The notes under the pieces: model-generated | The model's input: the letters and a program-made list of their open reading frames with translations, nothing else | Told to the model about the DNA's origin: nothing | The model's database searches: none | Assembly (NCBI GenBank): GCA_035459965.1 | Contig: DATHXC010000005.1 | Location: forward strand, 124,001-188,000 | Direction: 5' to 3' | From: DATHXC01 sp035459965 | Lineage (GTDB): Bacteria > Pseudomonadota > Gammaproteobacteria > Burkholderiales > Methylophilaceae | DNA: 64,000 nucleotides | Shown here: positions 59,341 to 64,000 of the stretch, piece by piece | How the letters are laid out: each line of letters begins with the position of its first letter | Position numbering within the stretch: the first letter of the stretch is position 1 | Position numbers and translations under genes: made by a program

Positions 59341-60327
59341 ATGGCACAAGACTTTCAATCAGCTGGTAGGGAAACCCTGAAGCTTCTGCATGACAGGCTG
59401 GGATTCGACTTGTGGATGCTGACGCGTACTGCTGGGGATGACTGGATCGTGCTAAGTACCGAAGACCACGGCTATGGCATTAACGAAGGCACTGTGATGG
59501 AGTGGCGTGATTCACTTTGCTCAAGGATGGTAGATGGCCTGGGGCCCCGCATTGCGCCCGAGATCGGATTGATTCCGGCTTATGTGCAATCGCCCATGGG
59601 GCAACAAATAAATGTGGGCGCCTATATCGGTGTGCCGCTGTTGAAGCAGGATGGCTCACTCTTTGGCACTATTTGCGCCCTAGATCCCTCGCCACAGGCA
59701 GAAGACCTGATCCGCGAACAGCCACTGATTGAATTAATGGCCAGCCTGTTGAGTTCATTGCTTGATGCCGAATTGAAAACTACCGATGCAGTACGTCGCG
59801 CTGAACGCGCTGAAGCTGAAGCCACTCGCGATGGGCTAACCCGTTTATACAACCGTCTGGGCTGGACGCAACTGATTTCCAAGGAAGAAAACCGCTGCCA
59901 TCGTTATGGTCACCCCGCTTGCGTGGTCAATATTGACTTGGATGGGTTAAAAGAGGTTAACGATAGTCATGGTCACCGCGCAGGTGACGAGCTTTTGATC
60001 AAGGCGAGTGCAGCCTTGCTGGAAGCCACACGCACTTCCGATGTAGTTGCAAGGTTGGGTGGTGATGAGTTTTGCGTGCTGGGCATCGAGTGCGACTTGG
60101 TATCGTCTAAAATCATGGAAAACAGAATTCGTGAATGCCTGGCTGCTGCTGGTGTTCAAGCATCAATAGGCTTAGCTATGCGCAGGCCGGAAGAAGGCTT
60201 GCCGATGGCCTGTGCTGAAGCCGATGAAAAAATGTATATCGAGAAACACAGCAAGAAACGCATGACCATGAAAGTCGCCGGACTTCAGGAGGCTCAAGCC
60301 TGGGCTGCCCTACTTTGGCTGAGCTGA
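59341..60327 (+). CDS. GAF-GGDEF diguanylate cyclase
   Basis: 328 residues. An N-terminal GAF domain (about 10-145: GAYIGVPLLKQDGSLFGTIC) is followed by a GGDEF domain (about 165-310) with DGLTRLYNRLGWTQL, NIDLDGLKEVNDSHGHRAGD and the catalytic RLGGDEF. Five residues before GGDEF is RTSD, an RxxD inhibitory site for c-di-GMP feedback. It makes c-di-GMP in response to a small-molecule or redox signal at GAF. A GGGGG-rich ribosome site precedes the ATG. Confidence 0.95.
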   Translation: MAQDFQSAGRETLKLLHDRLGFDLWMLTRTAGDDWIVLSTEDHGYGINEGTVMEWRDSLCSRMVDGLGPRIAPEIGLIPAYVQSPMGQQINVGAYIGVPLLKQDGSLFGTICALDPSPQAEDLIREQPLIELMASLLSSLLDAELKTTDAVRRAERAEAEATRDGLTRLYNRLGWTQLISKEENRCHRYGHPACVVNIDLDGLKEVNDSHGHRAGDELLIKASAALLEATRTSDVVARLGGDEFCVLGIECDLVSSKIMENRIRECLAAAGVQASIGLAMRRPEEGLPMACAEADEKMYIEKHSKKRMTMKVAGLQEAQAWAALLWLS

Positions 60328-60345
60328 GCTTATCTTAGACTGAAC

Positions 60346-61242
60346 TTATTTTAGTTGGCTTTTAACCGGGCTCACTTTGTAGCCAGCAGCTTTAAGGTTG
60401 GCAATCAGGCCATTGTCGCCTGGCAGGTGCGATGCACCTACGGCAATAAATGCCGAGCGCTCACTGGCGATGCTGGCAATCCGCTCAGTCATGCGTACAT
60501 TACGTTCATCCAGCAACCTGGTACGCATTCTTGCCCATAATTCTTTTGGCAGTATGCTTCCAGTGATCTTGTCATCCAATGCGGCTATTTTTGCCAGATC
60601 ACCTTTAATATAAGCCTTGATCAGGCTTTCGAAATCACGTTCCTTTTCTTTCTGGCTGCGCTTCAACACCGCGCGCAACATCACCAGTTGCTCCTCAAGC
60701 GTAAAACTATCCAGCGCAGCAAAATGCTCGCTGGCATCCTCCAGCCCCAACACATCCTTGCCTTTGTCCTGTGCCAATGTATTCAGTTGTACATCCTGCG
60801 CATAAGGCGTTTGTGGCTTGGGCAGATCGAATACCACAGCCAGTAACCATGGCTTCATGCGCATGGCAGCTTCAATATGCATGGAGTGAAAATCCGCCAG
60901 CTCGCGCACCTTATCAAATTCTTTTTCCGTTAGCATCTCCGCCAGGCTCTTGCCCTCTGGCATCAGGAATATGGATGGATCTCTGGGTGGCAAAGCCTCC
61001 ATCATAAATACATCAGAATCGCTTAATGCCTGAGTAATTTCAGGAGAAAAATTGTTGATGCGCCTGTCATCAGAATGCATGGTGCCGAACAGGTAGCTGA
61101 CCTTGCCGTTTGGCGCTTCCAGTTTCCATAGCAAGCCAGTCTCAGCAGACGTGCTATTGGCTGCAAACCCTGAGCTGACAAATCCAAACAGCAAGATAGA
61201 AAAAAAGCCTCGCGTGAGGCTTTTAAGATTGAGTGTATGCAT
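60346..61242 (-). CDS. TraB/GumN-family protein
   Basis: 298 residues with a signal peptide (about 1-28, ending SSGFAA). Family segments: LLWKLEAPNGKVSYLFGTMH at the start of the mature domain, DVFMMEALP, LGLEDASEHFAALDS and IAVGASHLPGDNGLIANLKAAGYKVSPV. The two conserved Gly-x-x-His and Glu sites suggest a metalloprotease-like fold. The gene's 5' end contains a terminator-like hairpin (listed separately). GAGGAC precedes the ATG. Confidence 0.92.
   Translation of the reverse strand: MHTLNLKSLTRGFFSILLFGFVSSGFAANSTSAETGLLWKLEAPNGKVSYLFGTMHSDDRRINNFSPEITQALSDSDVFMMEALPPRDPSIFLMPEGKSLAEMLTEKEFDKVRELADFHSMHIEAAMRMKPWLLAVVFDLPKPQTPYAQDVQLNTLAQDKGKDVLGLEDASEHFAALDSFTLEEQLVMLRAVLKRSQKEKERDFESLIKAYIKGDLAKIAALDDKITGSILPKELWARMRTRLLDERNVRMTERIASIASERSAFIAVGASHLPGDNGLIANLKAAGYKVSPVKSQLK
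61200..61224 (-). terminator. Terminator-like hairpin inside the TraB/GumN gene start
   Basis: On the minus strand AAAAGCCTC-ACGC-GAGGCTTTT is a perfect 9-bp stem followed by three further T residues (seven in all). It lies within codons 7-14 of the TraB/GumN gene. It could end the upstream ygiQ-family transcript or attenuate the gene itself. Confidence 0.7.
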
Positions 61243-61303
61243 GTCTGTCCTCTTGTATGTATTTTAGTTATATTTACGAGCACCACGCAATGCATTTAAC
61301 GGC

Positions 61304-63496
61304 CTATCTTTGCCGTGATGGACGAACTGTTCTTTTCGACACAGTCACTGGCGTTCTGGTTCGATCACCCTTGCTGATTTTTGCGGGAATCACCGGTTTC
61401 ACAGCAAGAGGTTGCCACGCCGGAATCAGGTGTTTCTTGCCAGTGCCTATCAAATCTTCCCGCCCCATTTTCTTCAGCGCTTCGCGCAGCATTGGCCAGT
61501 TATTAGGGTCATGATAGCGAATAAAGGCTTTGTGTAGCCTGCGCACGCCACCTGCCTTGGGGATAGGTACTTCATCACTGTCAGCGGTGACTTTACGCAG
61601 CGGATTTTTACCAGAGTGGTACATCGCCGTTGCCATCGCCATTGGCGTTGGCGTAAAGGTCTGCACCTGGTCCAGCCTGAAATCGTTTTTCTTCAGCCAG
61701 AGCGCAAGATTGAGCATGTCTTCATCGGTAGTACCGGGATGCGCCGCGATGAAATACGGGATCAGGTATTGCTCCTTGCCAGCCTCTTTGGAGAAGCGCT
61801 CGAACATTTCCTTGAATTTGTCGTAAGCACCCATGCCCGGTTTCATCATCTTGGAAAGCACGTTTTCTTCACTATGCTCCGGGGCTATCTTCAAATAGCC
61901 GCCCACGTGATGCTGCACCAGCTCTTTCACATACTCCGGTGAAGTCACGGCCAAGTCGTAACGCAAGCCGGAGCTGACCAGTATCTTCTTCACGCCCTTG
62001 ATATTACGGGCTTTGCGGTAAAGCTGGATCAGGTCGGAATGATCGGTATTCAGGTTTTCGCAGATACCAGGGTACACACAAGAAAGTTTGCGGCAGCTTT
62101 TCTCGATCTTTTCCGATTTGCAGGCCATGCGGTACATATTGGCAGTCGGACCACCCAGGTCGGAAATCACGCCGGTAAAGCCTTCGACCTTGTCGCGGAT
62201 TTCGACGATTTCATTGAGGATGGATTCTTCCGAACGGCTCTGAATGATACGGCCTTCATGCTCGGTAATGGAGCAGAAGGTACAGCCGCCAAAGCAACCG
62301 CGCATGATGTTGACCGAGAAGCGGATCATGTCCCAGGCTGGAATTTTGGCGTCTTTATAAACGGGGTGGGGCTTGCGCGCGTAAGGCAAGTCGTAGACGT
62401 AATCCATTTCCTTGGTGGACAGCGGAATCGGCGGCGGATTCAGCCAGACTTCGCGGTCACCATGACGCTGTACCAGCGCCCGTGCATTACCGGGGTTAGC
62501 TTCCAGGTGTAACACTCGCGAAGCATGCGCATACAAGACTGGATCTTTGGCAACTTCTTCATAGGCAGGCAAGCGCACCACCTGCATGGCGCGGTCAGCC
62601 TTAGGTTTGCGCACGATCTGGATAGGCTGCACACCTTCCGGTAATTGCGGCACCCCCAAGGTGGCCGCATCTACGCCTGCTGCATTCAGTTTGGCTTCTG
62701 TGGCCTTGGCCTCAGTCTCGCAACTGCTACCCGCCCCCATTTTCATTTCATAGGGATCCACTGGCGCTTCGACCTTGCCTGGCCTATCCAGATTAGTAGA
62801 GGCCACTTCCTGCCAGCCTTGCGGTAAGTGCTTGCGGAGATAAGCGGTGCCGCGTATATCAGTAATATCAGCGATTTTCTCACCACGGCCAAGACGATGG
62901 CTCAGATCAACTAAGGCACGCTCAGCATTGCCATACAGCAGGATATCAGCCTTGGAATCGACCAGCACGGAGCGGCGCACTTTGTCAGACCAGTAATCAT
63001 AGTGAGCGATACGGCGCAAACTTGCTTCGATACTGCCTATCACTAGCGGCGCATCCGGATAGGCTTCGCGGCAACGCTGCGAATACACCAGCACAGCGCG
63101 ATCAGGTCGTTTACCGGCTTCTGCATTGGGGGTGTAGGCGTCATCCGACCGGATCTTACGGTCTGCGGTATAGCGATTGACCAATGAATCCATATTGCCA
63201 GCTGTCACGCCAAAGTAGAGGTTAGGCTTGCCCAGCGCCTTGAAAGCATCTGCGGTCTGCCAGTCAGGCTGGGCAATAATGCCCACACGGAACCCTTGCG
63301 ACTCGAGCAAACGCCCCACCAGTGCCATACCGAAGCTGGGGTGGTCAATATAGGCGTCACCTGTCACCAGGATAATGTCGCAACTATCCCAACCCAGCGC
63401 GTCCATTTCTGCGCGACTCATGGGTAAAACCGGGGAGGTACCGAAGCGTTTGGCCCAATAAGGACGATACTGGTTAATTGGCCTTGCTATTTCCAT
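61304..63496 (-). CDS. YgiQ-family radical SAM protein
   Basis: 730 residues from the ATG at 63496. An N-terminal B12-binding-like/UPF0313 domain (DIILVTGDAYIDHPSFGMAL, RVGIIAQPDW) is followed by the radical SAM core with the Cys motif MRGCFGGCTFCSITEHEGR and the C-terminal part PYFIAAHPGTTDEDML. The three Cys ligate the 4Fe-4S cluster. The reaction is not known. The ribosome site is weak. Confidence 0.96.
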   Translation of the reverse strand: MEIARPINQYRPYWAKRFGTSPVLPMSRAEMDALGWDSCDIILVTGDAYIDHPSFGMALVGRLLESQGFRVGIIAQPDWQTADAFKALGKPNLYFGVTAGNMDSLVNRYTADRKIRSDDAYTPNAEAGKRPDRAVLVYSQRCREAYPDAPLVIGSIEASLRRIAHYDYWSDKVRRSVLVDSKADILLYGNAERALVDLSHRLGRGEKIADITDIRGTAYLRKHLPQGWQEVASTNLDRPGKVEAPVDPYEMKMGAGSSCETEAKATEAKLNAAGVDAATLGVPQLPEGVQPIQIVRKPKADRAMQVVRLPAYEEVAKDPVLYAHASRVLHLEANPGNARALVQRHGDREVWLNPPPIPLSTKEMDYVYDLPYARKPHPVYKDAKIPAWDMIRFSVNIMRGCFGGCTFCSITEHEGRIIQSRSEESILNEIVEIRDKVEGFTGVISDLGGPTANMYRMACKSEKIEKSCRKLSCVYPGICENLNTDHSDLIQLYRKARNIKGVKKILVSSGLRYDLAVTSPEYVKELVQHHVGGYLKIAPEHSEENVLSKMMKPGMGAYDKFKEMFERFSKEAGKEQYLIPYFIAAHPGTTDEDMLNLALWLKKNDFRLDQVQTFTPTPMAMATAMYHSGKNPLRKVTADSDEVPIPKAGGVRRLHKAFIRYHDPNNWPMLREALKKMGREDLIGTGKKHLIPAWQPLAVKPVIPAKISKGDRTRTPVTVSKRTVRPSRQR

Positions 63497-63696
63497 CAAA
63501 AAAATCCAGAGCGATTGCTATAACTTGACTATTTTACTCTGGAAATGGTTGATTAAGAAGAATTTTCTGGTTTCTAATTGATATGTATTGTGTTAAAAAG
63601 TCATCATATCCATTAAAAATATAAAGAATATTCGGCCAAGCATCGAAATCAAGGCCCTGCATATATATAGGGCCAAGCTTAACCATACTAAGCTTC

Positions 63697-64000
63697 ATGG
63701 AGAAAATATCTACACTGCAACGCCTGTTACTGCCACTTGCCCTGGCAGTAATTGTGCTCGCACTCGTTTTGGCGTCCCTGCAATCCGGTAAAGAAATCCA
63801 GGTAATAGAGCACAATGCACAAACCATGGCCCAGGCCCAGTCTCGCCTGCTCAAGCTCACGCAATCACTGGTTGGTGACAAGGTCAAAACCTCAATGCGG
63901 CTATTGCGCCGCGAAGCCGACGCAATTGGCAGCCCAAACATACAGGGCACCACCACGTTGAATGGCAAAGTCATTCCCAATCTATACCTGGGTAAAACCC
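63697..64000 (+). CDS. Cache-domain membrane sensor, 3' end outside window
   Basis: 101 codons are open to the window edge. A short basic N-terminus and one membrane helix (LLLPLALAVIVLALVLASLQ) are followed by the opening of a periplasmic Cache-type ligand domain (LVGDKVKTSMRLLRREADAIG, TTTLNGKVIPNLYLG). The pattern is that of a methyl-accepting chemotaxis protein, diguanylate cyclase or histidine kinase. The output domain is not visible. Confidence 0.75.
   Translation, partial: MEKISTLQRLLLPLALAVIVLALVLASLQSGKEIQVIEHNAQTMAQAQSRLLKLTQSLVGDKVKTSMRLLRREADAIGSPNIQGTTTLNGKVIPNLYLGKT

Noticed and set aside
63534..63980. 148-codon minus-strand frame at the window end
   Set aside because: It is antisense to the start of the Cache sensor gene, which has a membrane helix and a periplasmic domain in the plus frame.
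1..64000. CRISPR arrays, tRNA or rRNA genes, prophage and full insertion sequences
   Set aside because: Reading by eye showed no regularly spaced repeats, no tRNA T-arm signatures in the gaps, and no transposase or phage structural genes; a tRNA scan was not possible here.

Overview
The window looks like a moderate-GC betaproteobacterial chromosome. The order sigma-E / anti-sigma / RseB / MucD-type protease / lepA / lepB / DUF4845 / rnc / era / recO / pdxJ / acpS is typical of Betaproteobacteria. TfpX-type pilin accessory, PEP-CTERM and ApbE/PepSY genes fit the same group. A methylotroph-like relative (Methylophilaceae) is plausible, but no diagnostic gene is present, so the family is a guess. 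No tRNA, rRNA, CRISPR array, prophage or complete insertion sequence was recognised.

Layout. 1-4.1 kb: the 5' part of glycogen phosphorylase and a PEP-CTERM-anchored secreted protein. 4.2-19.1 kb: an iron island. It holds tonB-exbB-exbD, a small cysteine protein, a two-gene unit (unknown 97-aa protein plus a cyanobacterial-looking ribosomal protein S4), a five-gene surface flavin/ferric-reductase-like operon (PepSY membrane protein, DUF2271, DUF4198, ApbE, CysJ-like flavoprotein), htpG, and a siderophore receptor with a PiuC hydroxylase and an FMN-dependent alpha-hydroxy-acid oxidase. Four promoters here have a -35/-10 pair with 17-bp spacing and a Fur-box-like palindrome lying on it, so the unusual S4 unit appears to be iron-regulated with the uptake genes.

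19.5-24.5 kb: an ECF sigma operon (sigma, probable anti-sigma, ZraP/CnrX-like sensor, DUF1800, Tat-exported DUF1501) and two small conserved proteins. 24.5-37.5 kb: a long minus-strand housekeeping and envelope-stress block from rpoE to alkB, with an unfamiliar gene between era and recO. The sigma-E protein has an unusual 60-residue Gly/Ser/Asn-rich N-terminal extension and a good sigma-E-type promoter. 37.5-46 kb: nadB, a pilin with a TfpX-type accessory gene, hslO, an rRNA methyltransferase, dhaL-dhaK-rpiA, DUF3617 and an RsuA-family pseudouridine synthase. 46-50.6 kb: an esterase, an AT-rich HNH-like gene, a DEAD-box helicase with a long structured leader and TTG start, and a MITE-like inverted-repeat element filling the gap before yaiI. 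50.5-54.9 kb: a short kdpD, kdpE and kup in one potassium operon without kdpFABC. 54.9-64 kb: lipocalin, cardiolipin-synthase-like lipoprotein, unknown exported protein, ankyrin protein, DoxX-like protein, diguanylate cyclase, TraB/GumN protein, YgiQ radical SAM protein and the start of a Cache-type sensor.

The most unusual logic is in the iron island: Fur-type control appears to join siderophore import, a probably flavinylated extracytosolic electron-transfer system and an alternative ribosomal S4 protein with an unknown partner.
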